Source: Alphaproteobacteria bacterium casp-alpha6
GTDB taxonomy: Bacteria; Pseudomonadota; Alphaproteobacteria; Rhodobacterales; Rhodobacteraceae
Assembly: GCA_001510135.1 (NCBI GenBank)
Contig: LFER01000016.1
Span: 23,238-87,237, forward strand
DNA length: 64,000 nt
Direction: 5' to 3'
Positions 9,453 to 19,224 of the stretch are shown piece by piece. The translations under genes were made by a program, and so were the position numbers. Each line of letters starts with the position of its first letter. Position 1 is the stretch's first letter. The notes under the pieces were generated by a model. It was not told the origin of the DNA and made no database searches. It saw only the letters and a list, made by a program, of their open reading frames with translations.

Positions 9453-10388
9453 GTGGCACGAGCATTTGTTTGTCCCGGGCAGGGCGCACAGAGTATTGGC
9501 ATGGGCAAAGCGCTTGCAGAAGCATATGTCGAATCAAAGCAGGTTTTTGAAGAAGTGGATGATGCACTCGGCGAATCCTTGAGCAAACTGATCTGGGAAG
9601 GTGACATAGATGTTTTGACCCTGACCGAAAACGCCCAGCCAGCTTTGATGGCAACTTCCCTTGCCGCAGCGCGCGCACTGACGCGCGAAGGTATGGGAGT
9701 TGAAACTGGCAATTATGTTGCCGGACATTCTCTGGGCGAATATTCTGCTCTTGCCATAGCGGGTGCTCTGAGCATCGCGGATGCGGCGCGGCTTCTTCGT
9801 ACGCGCGGTAAAGCGATGCAGGCTGCGGTTCCAGTTGGGGTCGGCGCGATGGCTGCCCTTCTTGGGCTTGATTTTGAAACAGCGAGCCAAGTCGCAAAGC
9901 AGGCCGCTGGTGACGAGGTCTGCGAAGCCGCAAATGATAATGACCCGGCCCAAGTCGTCGTATCCGGCCATAAGGCGGCGGTTGAACGCGCCGTAGAGCT
10001 TGCCAAGGAACATGGCGCAAAACGGGCCGTGCTGCTGCCGGTGAGCGCACCGTTTCATTGTTCTCTCATGTCACCCGCTGCAGCCGTTATGAAAGAAGCG
10101 CTTTCAGAGGCGACGATTATCTCCCCCTCCGTACCTGTCGTGTCCAATGTAAAGGCGCAGGCGGTAAGTGATCCGGACGAAATAAGAGAGTTGCTAATCC
10201 AACAAATCACGGGCTCTGTGCGCTGGCGTGAATCGGTTATGTGGATGGCGCAAAATGATGTATCGGAAATATGGGAAATAGGCGCAGGCAAAGCGCTCAG
10301 TGGCATGGTTCGTCGCATTGATCGTGACGTGGAATGTAAGAATATCGCCACACCCGAAGATATTCGAGCACTATCCGGTAAAAATTAA
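9453..10388 (+). CDS. fabD: Malonyl-CoA:ACP transacylase
   Basis: A 311-residue transferase that loads malonyl groups from CoA onto acyl carrier protein for fatty-acid synthesis in the cytoplasm. Signatures: FVCPGQGAQSIGMG at the N terminus, nucleophile S93 in GHSLGEYSAL, and the catalytic His in VSAPFHCSLM. The start is GTG at 9453. It lies 13 bp upstream of fabG and begins the fabD-fabG-acpP-fabF block, the standard alphaproteobacterial order. Confidence 0.95.
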   Translation: MARAFVCPGQGAQSIGMGKALAEAYVESKQVFEEVDDALGESLSKLIWEGDIDVLTLTENAQPALMATSLAAARALTREGMGVETGNYVAGHSLGEYSALAIAGALSIADAARLLRTRGKAMQAAVPVGVGAMAALLGLDFETASQVAKQAAGDEVCEAANDNDPAQVVVSGHKAAVERAVELAKEHGAKRAVLLPVSAPFHCSLMSPAAAVMKEALSEATIISPSVPVVSNVKAQAVSDPDEIRELLIQQITGSVRWRESVMWMAQNDVSEIWEIGAGKALSGMVRRIDRDVECKNIATPEDIRALSGKN

Positions 10389-10401
10389 AAGGGGCAAATA
10401 A

Positions 10402-11139
10402 ATGTTTGATTTAACAGGAAGAAACGCTTTGATTACGGGTGCGTCAGGTGGCATCGGTGGAGCAATTGCCAAAGCACTGCACGCTGCTGGGGCGCAGGTT
10501 ACTCTAAGCGGAACACGCAGCGCGCCTTTAGAAGAATTGGCTCGGGAGCTGGGCGGAAACACACATGTTCTTCTCTGTAATCTCTCCGATATGGAAGCGG
10601 TAGAAAATTTGCCTAAACAGGCGACAGAGGCCATGGGGAGCGTCGACATTCTGGTCAATAACGCGGGCGTTACCCGCGATAATTTGTTCATGCGCATGTC
10701 GGATGAGGAATGGCAATCGGTCTTGGATGTGAACCTCACTGCAACGATGAAGCTTTGCAAAGGTGTTTTGCGTGGAATGATGAAGGCACGCTGGGGACGG
10801 ATGATCAACATCAGTTCTGTTGTGGGCGCCACAGGCAATCCCGGTCAGGCCAATTATGCCGCCTCAAAAGCTGGGATGGTCGGGATGTCAAAATCGCTTG
10901 CCTATGAAGTGGCGAGCCGCGGGATTACTGTGAATGCGATTGCCCCGGGATTTATCACGACTGCGATGACTGACAAACTTAATGATGATCAGAAATCAAA
11001 AATTATGGAACAAATTCCGGCAGGTCGCATGGGGCAGGCAGAGGAGATCGCAGCCGCTGCACTTTATCTGGCAAGTGAGGAAGCCGGCTATGTCACCGGA
11101 ACAACGCTTCATGTAAACGGTGGAATGGCGATGCTTTGA
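10402..11139 (+). CDS. fabG: 3-oxoacyl-ACP reductase
   Basis: A 245-residue short-chain dehydrogenase that reduces 3-oxoacyl-ACP with NADPH in the elongation cycle. The nucleotide motif TGASGGIGGAIAKA is near the N terminus; NNAG appears in VDILVNNAGVTRDN; the active-site pair is in NYAASKAGMVG, with the upstream Ser in NISSVVG. Length and the C terminus (GTTLHVNGGMAML) are typical for FabG. It lies between fabD and acpP, with AAGGGGCA just before the ATG. Confidence 0.95.
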   Translation: MFDLTGRNALITGASGGIGGAIAKALHAAGAQVTLSGTRSAPLEELARELGGNTHVLLCNLSDMEAVENLPKQATEAMGSVDILVNNAGVTRDNLFMRMSDEEWQSVLDVNLTATMKLCKGVLRGMMKARWGRMINISSVVGATGNPGQANYAASKAGMVGMSKSLAYEVASRGITVNAIAPGFITTAMTDKLNDDQKSKIMEQIPAGRMGQAEEIAAAALYLASEEAGYVTGTTLHVNGGMAML

Positions 11140-11165
11140 AGGTGAAGGCTAGTTGGAAAATCGGG

Positions 11166-11306
11166 TCAGGTCGATTTCTTCTTGTCAAACCATTTGCCAA
11201 AACTCAAACCTGTGATATAGGCGGCGAGGAGATCGTTTGCATCGGCTGTTGCGGACGATTTAACACGTTTGTAACGTGGTTTTGAAGAGCCCTTTGGAGA
11301 CGACAC
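11166..11306 (-). CDS. Possible 46-residue protein, antisense within the fabG-acpP gap
   Basis: A short minus-strand frame from GTG 11306 to TGA 11166. It begins [13 protein letters not shown] and ends with [21 protein letters not shown] lies immediately upstream on its strand, although the spacing to the GTG is short. The composition is strongly basic with a moderately hydrophobic, aromatic C-terminal part. I do not recognise it. It fills most of an otherwise unexplained 222-bp gap between two essential genes of the opposite strand. It could equally be chance. Confidence 0.3.
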   Translation of the reverse strand: MSSPKGSSKPRYKRVKSSATADANDLLAAYITGLSFGKWFDKKKST

Positions 11307-11361
11307 CTTCTCCGTGGGAAGGGAAACAGGGCGGGCATCCGTCGAATATGAGGAAATAGAA

Positions 11362-11595
11362 ATGAGCGATACCGCAGAACGCGTAAAGAAAATTGTTGTT
11401 GAACACTTGGGCGTAGATGAAGACAAAGTTGTCGAAAACGCGTCTTTCATTGATGATCTTGGCGCAGACAGCCTTGACACAGTCGAATTGGTCATGGCCT
11501 TTGAAGAAGAGTTCGGTATCGAAATTCCCGATGATGCCGCGGAAAACATTCAGACATTTGGCGATGCGGTCAAATTTATCGACAACGCAGGTTAA
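11362..11595 (+). CDS. acpP: Acyl carrier protein
   Basis: A 77-residue acidic four-helix carrier for growing acyl chains. The phosphopantetheine attachment site is S37 in [18 protein letters not shown] at 11362 follows GAGGAAATAG; the frame is open further upstream, but [12 protein letters not shown] is the family-typical N terminus. It lies between fabG and fabF. Confidence 0.97.
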   Translation: MSDTAERVKKIVVEHLGVDEDKVVENASFIDDLGADSLDTVELVMAFEEEFGIEIPDDAAENIQTFGDAVKFIDNAG

Positions 11596-11621
11596 GTTTT
11601 TTAACTTTGAAATCTAACATG

Positions 11622-11655
11622 AACCCTTGTCATTTGGCGGGGGTTTTTGTTTTGA
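11622..11655 (+). terminator. Weak terminator-like structure after acpP
   Basis: AACCC and GGGTT arms separated by 14 bases, followed by a T-rich run (TTTTTGTTTTG). The stem is short, so this may only attenuate transcription before fabF. Confidence 0.3.
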
Positions 11656-11769
11656 ATGAGATGCTCTTTGAGGGCAATTGTTAATAAGGGCGTTCTGGGT
11701 CTTGCCCTTTAGGGGGCGGTCGCGATAGGAGTGTTCAGGTAAACTCATTAAAGACAGAGGGGCAGTCAT

Positions 11770-13029
11770 ATGCGTCGTGTGGTCGTAACAGGACTTGGGT
11801 TGGTCACGCCTTTGGCGAGTGGAGTAGAGGAAAGCTGGTCGCGTATCTTGAGCGGAGAATCAGGCGCATCAGAGATTACCAGATTTGACAATTCCCGCGT
11901 CACAACCAAATACGCGTGCGAAGTTCCCATTGGGGATGGATCAAACGGAACCTTCTGTGCAGATGACTGGATGGAAGCCAAAGAACGGCGCAAGGTTGAT
12001 GATTTTATTCTTTACGGCATTGCAGCAGCAGACCAGGCGGTAAAGGATGCTGACTGGACACCGCAGGATGATGAAAGCCGTTTGCGCACCGGCGTCATGA
12101 TCGGTTCAGGAATTGGAGGTCTGAATTCAATTGCTGAGACTGCACTTCTTATTCATGAAAAAGGTCCGCGCCGTGTATCACCTTTCTTTATTCCCGGCGC
12201 CTTGATAAACCTGATTTCAGGTCAGGTCAGTATTCGTTACGGATTTAAGGGCCCGAACCATGCGGTCGTTACGGCCTGTTCTACCGGTGCACATGCTATA
12301 GGAGATGCCGCACGCCTGATCATGACGGATGATGCAGATGTTATGGTCGCCGGCGGCGCAGAGGCCGCAATTTCAGAAATCGGCATCGCTGGATTCAACG
12401 CTTGTAAAGCGCTCTCAACCAAATGGATCGATAACCCCAAAGCGGCCTCGCGCCCTTATGACATAGACCGCGATGGATTTGTCATGGGTGAAGGCGCAGG
12501 GGTGGTCGTTTTGGAAGAATATGAACATGCCAAAGCGAGGGGCGCAAAAATCTATTCCGAGGTGATCGGATACGGTCTTTCGGGGGATGCACATCATATC
12601 ACGGCACCCTCAGAAGATGGTGAAGGTGGCGAACGGGCGATGCGGGCAGCTTTGAAAAAGGCAGGGCTTGAGGCTTCTGCAGTTGATTATATCAACGCCC
12701 ATGGCACATCGACGATGGCGGATGTGATTGAATTGGCCGCGGTGGAACGGCTGATGGGGGATGCGGCAGGTAAAGTCACCATGTCTTCGACCAAATCTGC
12801 GACAGGGCATTTGTTGGGGGCCGCTGGCGCCATCGAAGCTATCTTTTCCATTCTTGCAATTCGTGATCAAGTGGCGCCCCCCACAATCAACCTCGATAAC
12901 CCAGCCGTTGAAACCCCCGTCGATTTGGCACCCAATAAAAAACGGGAAAGAGAAATCAAAGTTGCCTTGTCGAATTCCTTCGGGTTTGGGGGCACAAATG
13001 CCTGCGTTGCCTTTGGAAAAGTTGACTAA
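11770..13029 (+). CDS. fabF: 3-oxoacyl-ACP synthase II
   Basis: A 419-residue condensing enzyme that extends acyl-ACP with malonyl-ACP. The Cys-His-His triad is visible: C170 in VVTACSTGAHAIG, His in INAHGTSTMADVIE, and His in KSATGHLLGAAGA. The glycine-rich C-terminal loop NSFGFGGTNA is present. The final TAA overlaps the ATG of mltG by one base. A 174-bp leader separates it from acpP. Confidence 0.96.
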   Translation: MRRVVVTGLGLVTPLASGVEESWSRILSGESGASEITRFDNSRVTTKYACEVPIGDGSNGTFCADDWMEAKERRKVDDFILYGIAAADQAVKDADWTPQDDESRLRTGVMIGSGIGGLNSIAETALLIHEKGPRRVSPFFIPGALINLISGQVSIRYGFKGPNHAVVTACSTGAHAIGDAARLIMTDDADVMVAGGAEAAISEIGIAGFNACKALSTKWIDNPKAASRPYDIDRDGFVMGEGAGVVVLEEYEHAKARGAKIYSEVIGYGLSGDAHHITAPSEDGEGGERAMRAALKKAGLEASAVDYINAHGTSTMADVIELAAVERLMGDAAGKVTMSSTKSATGHLLGAAGAIEAIFSILAIRDQVAPPTINLDNPAVETPVDLAPNKKREREIKVALSNSFGFGGTNACVAFGKVD

Positions 13030-14189
13030 TGTGGCGAAGCATTGCGTCCAACGGGTTTAACCTACTGATCCTTCTGGCGTTATTGATCGGGGCTTTGGCG
13101 GTTTGGGGCAAAGCGCAGTATTACAACGCAGGTCCATTAGGCAATGCAATATGTCTTCAGGTGGATCGTGGCACCACAATGCGCAGCCTGTCGCAAACTC
13201 TTTATGAGAAAAATGCCATCTCAAGCGCTCCGATTTTTCGTATGGGGGCAGAGTACACAGGAAAAGCCGGAGATCTGAAGGCTGGCAATTTTCTTTTGGA
13301 CACAGCCATATCTATGGCGGACATTACGGAAATTGTCACCAAAGGTGGCGCGAACAGCTGTGGTGCGGAAGTGGTCTATCGGATCGGCATAACCGCGACA
13401 CAGGTTCAGGTGCGGGAGATGGATCCCAGCACGTCCCAATTTGAGGAAAAAGTTTCCTTTACCCTTGGTCAGGACGCGCCCGAAGCCTTTAAGGAGCTTA
13501 GCCAAGAGTTGGGAATTCGTCACCGCCTCGCCATTGCCGAAGGGGTGACCTCCTTTAAGATTGTGGAAGCGTTAAATGAAATTGATGTGCTAAGCGGTGA
13601 AGTGCTTAACATTCCCCCAGAAGGAACGCTTGCGCCAGACAGTTTTGAGCTGCGCCAAGGAGATGACCGTCAGGCGCTTTTGCTGAAAATGCAAGCGGCT
13701 CAGGAGGCAATCTTGAACGAAGCATGGGACCAGCGAGAGGAAGGCTTACCCATTACCTCAAAAGAGGACGCCTTAATTCTTGCGTCAATCATTGAAAAAG
13801 AAACCGGTCAGACTGATGAGCGGGCTTTGGTGGCAAGCGTCTTTGTCAATCGGCTCAATAAGGGCATGCCTTTGCAGACAGACCCCTCTGTCATTTATGG
13901 AATTACACTTGGCAAAGACATCTTAGGACGGGGGCTGCGCCAAAGTGAATTGCGCAAAGATACCCCTTGGAACACCTATGTGAACAAAGGCCTTCCCAAA
14001 ACTCCTATAGCCAATCCTGGGCGCAAAAGTATTCTGGCCGCAGTTTCCCCAGCCCAAAGCGATTACCTGTTTTTTGTCGCTGATGGCAGTGGGGGGCATG
14101 CTTTTGCGGTAACGCTTGCAGAACACAACAAAAATGTTGCCAAATGGCGCGCGATAGAGGCAGAGCGTCGAAACAGTCAGGGCGATTAG
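13029..14189 (+). CDS. mltG: Endolytic murein transglycosylase
   Basis: A 386-residue YceG/MltG protein, anchored by one N-terminal membrane helix (about residues 9-28), that cuts nascent glycan strands and terminates their growth. The catalytic Glu is E256 in LASIIEKETG, followed by VFVNRLNKGMPLQTDPSVIYG-type YceG signature and TPIANPGRKS. It is somewhat longer than the E. coli protein, with extra sequence between the LysM-like region and the catalytic domain. It is coupled to fabF by a one-base overlap (TAATG). Confidence 0.93.
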   Translation: MWRSIASNGFNLLILLALLIGALAVWGKAQYYNAGPLGNAICLQVDRGTTMRSLSQTLYEKNAISSAPIFRMGAEYTGKAGDLKAGNFLLDTAISMADITEIVTKGGANSCGAEVVYRIGITATQVQVREMDPSTSQFEEKVSFTLGQDAPEAFKELSQELGIRHRLAIAEGVTSFKIVEALNEIDVLSGEVLNIPPEGTLAPDSFELRQGDDRQALLLKMQAAQEAILNEAWDQREEGLPITSKEDALILASIIEKETGQTDERALVASVFVNRLNKGMPLQTDPSVIYGITLGKDILGRGLRQSELRKDTPWNTYVNKGLPKTPIANPGRKSILAAVSPAQSDYLFFVADGSGGHAFAVTLAEHNKNVAKWRAIEAERRNSQGD

Positions 14190-14231
14190 CCTTTAACGAT
14201 GGTCTCTTTATACTTTGTGGGGCCCTGCATT

Positions 14232-14813
14232 TTACCAAAGCTCAAATTGATCCGCACATTTGCGTCTGAATTTTTTTTCAGTTTCCGGTGAAATCTGTAC
14301 ACGTATTTTGGGTGATACATTGGTCACCGGCAACTCAAATTCCTTTTCAAGCCGGTTCTTTAAAAACTCAACCAATGAAATTTGATCTTCATATTGGAAC
14401 AGGTGGGTGATTTTAGGGCCGTCTCCGGCAGGTTTCAGAAAACTTGACTGATTGCCAATGCGGGCAAAGCGCGGAGGATCATTGCGCATGTAATGTTCGA
14501 CAAATTCGTCAAATGTAATGCCGGCAGTGGAATTTTCAGAGCAATCCAGACTATCCCGAAGCCGATATCTGTACCAGCTGCTCATCCAATCGAGGGGATG
14601 GCGAATAACGGCCAGAGTTTCTATCGTTTTTTGACTGTTGTGTCCTAGAACAGGTCTAAGAACTTTGTCAAATTTCTGAAGACTCATATGTTTGAAATTC
14701 GGCGGGCCTTTGACAGTAATGGTCGCATAAGGGGACAAAGCATGAATATAAGACGTAGATGCAGTCTTCGGCATCGACAAAAAGGCAAGATTTTTTTGCG
14801 AAAATACAAGCAC
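14232..14813 (-). CDS. Small sulfotransferase-family protein
   Basis: A 193-residue protein with the two PAPS-binding elements of sulfotransferases: the 5'-phosphosulfate loop in FLSMPKTASTSY (P15-T20) and the 3'-phosphate segment IRHPLDWMSSWYRYR (R71, S78 or S79). Family role: transfer of sulfuryl groups from PAPS to carbohydrate or other acceptors; the acceptor here is unknown. The gene is antisense to its neighbours, between mltG and recA, and its bases are noticeably more AT-rich than the flanking housekeeping genes, which suggests later insertion. No PAPS synthesis gene is nearby. Confidence 0.75.
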   Translation of the reverse strand: MLVFSQKNLAFLSMPKTASTSYIHALSPYATITVKGPPNFKHMSLQKFDKVLRPVLGHNSQKTIETLAVIRHPLDWMSSWYRYRLRDSLDCSENSTAGITFDEFVEHYMRNDPPRFARIGNQSSFLKPAGDGPKITHLFQYEDQISLVEFLKNRLEKEFELPVTNVSPKIRVQISPETEKKFRRKCADQFELW

Positions 14814-14906
14814 TTATTGTGCCTCCCGTACAATACAGAAATTACAGCAACCGTCGTATACTACTAATTAACACTTAGCTATAAAACTAACTTTATTAAA
14901 ATATTC

Positions 14907-14935
14907 TTGAAATGTTCTCATTTTTTTTCCATAAG
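14907..14935 (+). promoter_or_regulatory. Candidate recA promoter
   Basis: TTGAAA at 14907-14912 and CATAAG at 14930-14935 are separated by 17 bases. The LexA-type operator begins three bases downstream, a good position for repression. The -10 element is a weak match. Confidence 0.45.
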
Positions 14936-14937
14936 GA

Positions 14938-14952
14938 GAACAAGAGTAGAAC
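14938..14952 (+). promoter_or_regulatory. LexA (SOS) box of recA
   Basis: GAAC, seven bases, GAAC: an exact match to the alphaproteobacterial LexA recognition pattern GAAC-N7-GAAC (GTTC-N7-GTTC on the other strand). It sits 55 bp before the preferred recA ATG and just after the candidate promoter. Confidence 0.85.
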
Positions 14953-15007
14953 AAAGCAGTCATTGCCGAACGTGTGCGGCTATGAAATAAGAAAGGCAAA
15001 ACAGAAA

Positions 15008-16081
15008 ATGGCAGACCTTCTCACAATGGATACAAAACGTAATAGCGATAAGCAAAAAGCGCTCGACAGTGCTCTGGCACAAATTGAACGCCAATTCGGT
15101 AAAGGTTCGATTATGAAGCTGGGTGGGGAAAATGCCATTCAGGAAATCGAAGCCACCTCGACCGGTTCCCTTGGGCTTGATATTGCTCTTGGCATTGGGG
15201 GATTGCCCAAGGGTCGGATTATTGAAATCTTTGGCCCTGAAAGTTCCGGTAAAACGACTCTCACGCTGCATTGCGTGGCTGAGGAACAGAAAAAAGGGGG
15301 GGTTTGTGCATTTGTGGATGCGGAACATGCGCTTGATCCTCAATATGCAAAAAAATTGGGTATTGATTTGGATGAGTTGTTGATCAGTCAGCCTGATACC
15401 GGAGAACAAGCGCTCGAAATAACAGACACGCTTGTGCGCTCGGGCGCAGTGAATTTGATCGTCGTTGATTCCGTTGCGGCGCTTACGCCCAAGTCTGAAT
15501 TAGAGGGTGATATGGGCGATAGCAGTGTTGGTGTTCAGGCGCGTTTGATGAGCCAAGCCATGCGCAAGCTGACAGGATCTATCAGCCGAAGCAAGTGCAT
15601 GGTCATTTTTATCAATCAAATTCGGATGAAAATAGGCGTCATGTTTGGTAGCCCTGAAACCACAACAGGAGGCAATGCGCTTAAGTTTTATTCCTCTGTG
15701 CGCTTGGATATTCGCCGGATAGGAGCGATTAAGGATCGTGAGGAAGTGATCGGGAATGCCACGCGGGTGAAGGTTGTCAAAAACAAAGTCGCACCACCCT
15801 TTAAACAGGTTGAATTTGACATCATCTACGGAGAGGGCATTTCCAAAACGGGCGAATTGTTAGATCTGGGTGTTAAGGTTGGCGTCGTGGATAAATCGGG
15901 TGCTTGGTACAGTTATGGAGATGAACGGATCGGGCAGGGGCGAGAAAACGCAAAGACCTTTTTGAAGGAAAACGAAGCGATGGCTCTGGACATAGAGGAC
16001 AAGATCCGTGCCGCACATGGGTTGGATTTTGATATTAGTTTTTCGGAAGGACAGGAAAATGATGACGTCCTTGAGGCGTGA
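15008..16081 (+). CDS. recA: Recombinase A
   Basis: A 357-residue DNA recombinase that forms filaments on single-stranded DNA, carries out strand exchange and triggers LexA self-cleavage. The Walker A motif is in GPESSGKTT, Walker B in [11 protein letters not shown], and loop L2 in the [23 protein letters not shown] segment; the N terminus [17 protein letters not shown] is the family signature. The frame is open to 14912, but that upstream ATG overlaps the promoter -35 and the SOS box lies inside the extension, so ATG 15008 ([12 protein letters not shown]) is the credible start. Expression should be DNA-damage inducible. Confidence 0.96.
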   Translation: MADLLTMDTKRNSDKQKALDSALAQIERQFGKGSIMKLGGENAIQEIEATSTGSLGLDIALGIGGLPKGRIIEIFGPESSGKTTLTLHCVAEEQKKGGVCAFVDAEHALDPQYAKKLGIDLDELLISQPDTGEQALEITDTLVRSGAVNLIVVDSVAALTPKSELEGDMGDSSVGVQARLMSQAMRKLTGSISRSKCMVIFINQIRMKIGVMFGSPETTTGGNALKFYSSVRLDIRRIGAIKDREEVIGNATRVKVVKNKVAPPFKQVEFDIIYGEGISKTGELLDLGVKVGVVDKSGAWYSYGDERIGQGRENAKTFLKENEAMALDIEDKIRAAHGLDFDISFSEGQENDDVLEA

Positions 16082-16106
16082 TTGCTCTTCTTGGTATTGA
16101 AGCTAC

Positions 16107-16139
16107 GGGCCGCCTGATTTGGCGGCCCTTTGTTTTTTG
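16107..16139 (+). terminator. Intrinsic terminator of recA
   Basis: Perfect 8-bp GC-rich stem (GGGCCGCC / GGCGGCCC) with a 6-base loop, followed by TTTGTTTTTT. It begins 25 bases after the recA stop codon. Confidence 0.92.
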
Positions 16140-16237
16140 CATTGGGTGCGCGCTTTGCGTTGCGAAGCAGTGGACATAGGCGCGAGGGAAGGCTACACGT
16201 CACTCTGTTTACACCTATGATATGAGAAGACACTGCC

Positions 16238-18907
16238 ATGCCATCGCTAAACGACATCCGATCCACCTTTCTGAATTACTTTGGCAAGAATGATCATGAG
16301 ATCGTCGCGGCAAGCCCCTTGGTCCCGCGCAATGATCCGACCTTGATGTTTGTCAACTCGGGTATGGTGCAATTCAAAAACCTGTTCACAGGGGTGGAAA
16401 CCCGCGATTATCAGCGCGCGACGACCTCTCAAAAATGTGTGCGTGCCGGCGGAAAGCACAATGACCTCGACAATGTGGGCTACACAGCGCGCCATCATAC
16501 ATTTTTCGAAATGCTCGGCAATTTCAGCTTTGGTGATTATTTCAAATCGGACGCAATTCCCTTTGCTTGGGAATTGTTGACCAAAGAATTTGGCCTGAAC
16601 AAAGACCGCCTTCTTGTCACTGTGTATCATACCGATGATGAGGCCGCAGAGATTTGGAAAAAAGTGGCCGGTTTCAGTGATGATAAAATCATCCGGATCG
16701 CCACAAGTGATAATTTCTGGATGATGGGCCCGACGGGACCTTGTGGGCCTTGTACGGAAATTTTTTATGATCATGGCGATCATATCTGGGGGGGGCCTCC
16801 GGGCAGTGCGGAAGAAGATGGGGACAGATTCATTGAAATCTGGAACCTCGTTTTCATGCAGAACGAAAAATTCGAAGACGGCAGTATGATCGATCTGGAA
16901 AAGCAATCCATTGACACAGGGATGGGGCTTGAACGCATTGGTGCACTATTGCAGGGCAAACACGACAATTATGACACTGATTTGATGCGCGCCTTGATTG
17001 AGGCGAGCGCCGATCTCTCCGATGGTGCGCCCGATGGTCCGGGAAAAATGCATCACCGTGTCATTGCGGACCATTTGCGGTCTACCTCTTTTTTGATTGC
17101 CGATGGGGTAATGCCGTCCAATGATGGGCGTGGTTATGTTTTGCGCCGCATCATGCGCCGTGCGATGCGCCATGCGCATCTCTTGGGTGTGAAAGACCCT
17201 TTGATGCATCGCCTTGTTCCGGCATTGGTAAGTAAAATGGGCGCGGCCTATCCCGAATTGCCCCGTGCACAGTCATTGATTGAAGAAACCCTGCGCCTTG
17301 AGGAAACCCGCTTTAAGCAAACGCTTGATCGTGGTCTCAAATTGCTGGACGAGGAATTGGTTCATGTCGCCGACGGGGGCGAATTGGACGGGGAAACCGC
17401 CTTTAAACTCTACGATACCTATGGGTTCCCTCTTGATCTGACCCAAGACGCTTTGCGGGAAAAGGGTCGCACCGTTGATGTGGCAGGATTTGATGCTGCG
17501 ATGGCAGAGCAAAAAGCCAAAGCGCGTGCCGCGTGGAGTGGTACGGGCGAAGCAGCAGATGCAGCGATTTGGTTTGATGTTGCTGACAAACATGGCGCGA
17601 CTGAGTTTTTGGGATATGAAACAGAGCAGGCGGAGGCACAATGCCTGTCGATAATAAAGGATGGTGTAGAAATTTCCTCTGCCTCAAAAGGGGACAGCGT
17701 GCAAATTGTGGTCAACCAGACACCCTTTTATGCAGAAAGCGGCGGGCAGGTTGGCGATAGCGGTCTTGTTCGTGGAGATGGCTTTGCCGCGAGGGTAAAA
17801 GACACGAAAAAAGTGTCGGGGGTTTTTGTGCATTTTGCAGACATTGACGAGGGTAAAGTCAATGCCGGTGATAGTCTTGTTTTGACTGTGGATCGCGCAC
17901 GCCGTCAAAATATCCGTGCAAACCATTCTGCCACACATCTTTTACATGAGGCTCTGCGCCGTGCGTTGGGCGATCATGTGGCACAGAAAGGGTCGATGAA
18001 TGCAGAGGATCGGCTACGTTTTGACTTTAGCCATTCCAAACCACTTAGCGCAGAGGAGCTCAAAACCGTCGAAGCCGAAGTAAATGCATTCATCCGTCAA
18101 AATACTCCGGTTGAGACCCGAATCATGACGCCCGACGATGCGCGTGAGATCGGCGCACAGGCCCTTTTTGGTGAAAAATACGGGGATGAAGTGCGCGTCG
18201 TTTCCATGGGTCGTCTTGAGGAATCAGGCAAAGGCGGAAACGGAGATGTTTATTCATTGGAACTTTGTGGGGGCACGCATGTGCGCCAGACGGGTGACAT
18301 TGGCATGTTTATAACGATGGGCGACAGCGCAAGCAGTGCCGGTGTGCGCCGGATCGAAGCTCTGACGGGTGATGCGGCCTATACCCATCTTTATGCGCAG
18401 TCCTCTGCCTTGGCTGCTGTGGCAGCGGAACTGAAAAGCCAGCCGGCCGATGTTCCTGACCGCGTGAAATTGCTCCTTGAGGAGCGTAAGTCGCTTAGCA
18501 ATGAAGTGGCTCAATTGCGCCGGCAATTGGCCATGGCAGGCGATTCTGGGGGGACTGGCGGATCAAACGCACGCAAAATAGGGCAGATCTCTTTTGTCGC
18601 ACAGGTCTTGAGTGGCGTTTCAGGAAAAGATCTTCCATCCTTGATCGACGAACATAAATCCCAACTGGGAAGCGGGGCGGTGCTGCTTTTGGCCGAAGGG
18701 GATGGAAAAGTTGCTGTTTGCGCGGGCGTCACAGAGGATCTGACCGCCAGCCTCTCTGCTGTGGATCTGGTTCAAGCTGCAGTTCCTCTTTTGGGTGGCA
18801 AAGGCGGCGGTGGCCGTCCTGATATGGCGCGTGGCGGAGGCAGTGATTTGTCTGGAGCTGATGAGGCCATCAAGGCCGCCGAAGCGATAATAGAAGGAGC
18901 ACAATAA
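16238..18907 (+). CDS. alaS: Alanyl-tRNA synthetase
   Basis: An 889-residue class II synthetase that charges tRNA-Ala. The order is catalytic domain ([20 protein letters not shown] near the N terminus, [10 protein letters not shown] at the active site), tRNA-recognition domain, editing domain with the zinc motifs [13 protein letters not shown] and [11 protein letters not shown], and a C-terminal DHHA1 domain with the glycine-rich [16 protein letters not shown]. All expected parts are present at full length. Its stop codon overlaps the ATG of the DUF1330 gene (TAATG). Confidence 0.97.
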   Translation: MPSLNDIRSTFLNYFGKNDHEIVAASPLVPRNDPTLMFVNSGMVQFKNLFTGVETRDYQRATTSQKCVRAGGKHNDLDNVGYTARHHTFFEMLGNFSFGDYFKSDAIPFAWELLTKEFGLNKDRLLVTVYHTDDEAAEIWKKVAGFSDDKIIRIATSDNFWMMGPTGPCGPCTEIFYDHGDHIWGGPPGSAEEDGDRFIEIWNLVFMQNEKFEDGSMIDLEKQSIDTGMGLERIGALLQGKHDNYDTDLMRALIEASADLSDGAPDGPGKMHHRVIADHLRSTSFLIADGVMPSNDGRGYVLRRIMRRAMRHAHLLGVKDPLMHRLVPALVSKMGAAYPELPRAQSLIEETLRLEETRFKQTLDRGLKLLDEELVHVADGGELDGETAFKLYDTYGFPLDLTQDALREKGRTVDVAGFDAAMAEQKAKARAAWSGTGEAADAAIWFDVADKHGATEFLGYETEQAEAQCLSIIKDGVEISSASKGDSVQIVVNQTPFYAESGGQVGDSGLVRGDGFAARVKDTKKVSGVFVHFADIDEGKVNAGDSLVLTVDRARRQNIRANHSATHLLHEALRRALGDHVAQKGSMNAEDRLRFDFSHSKPLSAEELKTVEAEVNAFIRQNTPVETRIMTPDDAREIGAQALFGEKYGDEVRVVSMGRLEESGKGGNGDVYSLELCGGTHVRQTGDIGMFITMGDSASSAGVRRIEALTGDAAYTHLYAQSSALAAVAAELKSQPADVPDRVKLLLEERKSLSNEVAQLRRQLAMAGDSGGTGGSNARKIGQISFVAQVLSGVSGKDLPSLIDEHKSQLGSGAVLLLAEGDGKVAVCAGVTEDLTASLSAVDLVQAAVPLLGGKGGGGRPDMARGGGSDLSGADEAIKAAEAIIEGAQ

Positions 18908-19194
18908 TGTCAGCACTTTGGATTGCGCATGTGAGCGTGAATGACGCAGAATCTTACGCCAAATACGCGGAACTTGCGGGACCGGCGATTGCCAAACATG
19001 GCGGTCACTTCATTGCCCGTGCGGGGCGCTATGTTCAGCTGGAGGGCAAAGATCGCCCACGCAACGTGGTGGCGAAATTTCCAAGTCTTGAGGCCGCAGA
19101 GGCCTGCTATCATTCACCTGAATATCAGGCTGCCCTTGATCACGCCCGCGGTGCGGCAGAGCGTGAACTGGTGGTCGTTGAAATTACAGAATAA
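18907..19194 (+). CDS. DUF1330 family protein
   Basis: A 95-residue ferredoxin-like alpha/beta-barrel protein. Family features: the N-terminal ALWIAHVSVNDAESYAKYAE, the central HGGHFIARAG, and FPSLEAAEACYHSPEYQAAL, as in DUF1330 (dimeric alpha-beta barrel) proteins. Its biochemical role is unknown. It is translationally coupled to alaS by a one-base overlap, a recurring arrangement that says little about function. Confidence 0.85.
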   Translation: MSALWIAHVSVNDAESYAKYAELAGPAIAKHGGHFIARAGRYVQLEGKDRPRNVVAKFPSLEAAEACYHSPEYQAALDHARGAAERELVVVEITE

Positions 19195-19200
19195 CGATAT

Positions 19201-19224
19201 AAAACAAAGCCTTAGCCGGCTTTG
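19201..19224 (-). terminator. Terminator at the end of typA
   Basis: On the minus strand CAAAGCC, a 6-base loop and GGCTTTG are followed by TTTT. The loop holds part of the typA stop region, so the hairpin overlaps the end of the coding sequence. Confidence 0.6.

Noticed and set aside
9403..10050. Long minus-strand open frame of 215 codons
   Set aside because: Entirely antisense to fabD, with biased arginine/proline-rich composition expected of a shadow frame.
14912..15007. N-terminal extension of recA from an upstream ATG
   Set aside because: The extension covers the candidate promoter and a perfect LexA box, and its AT-rich translation does not resemble RecA.
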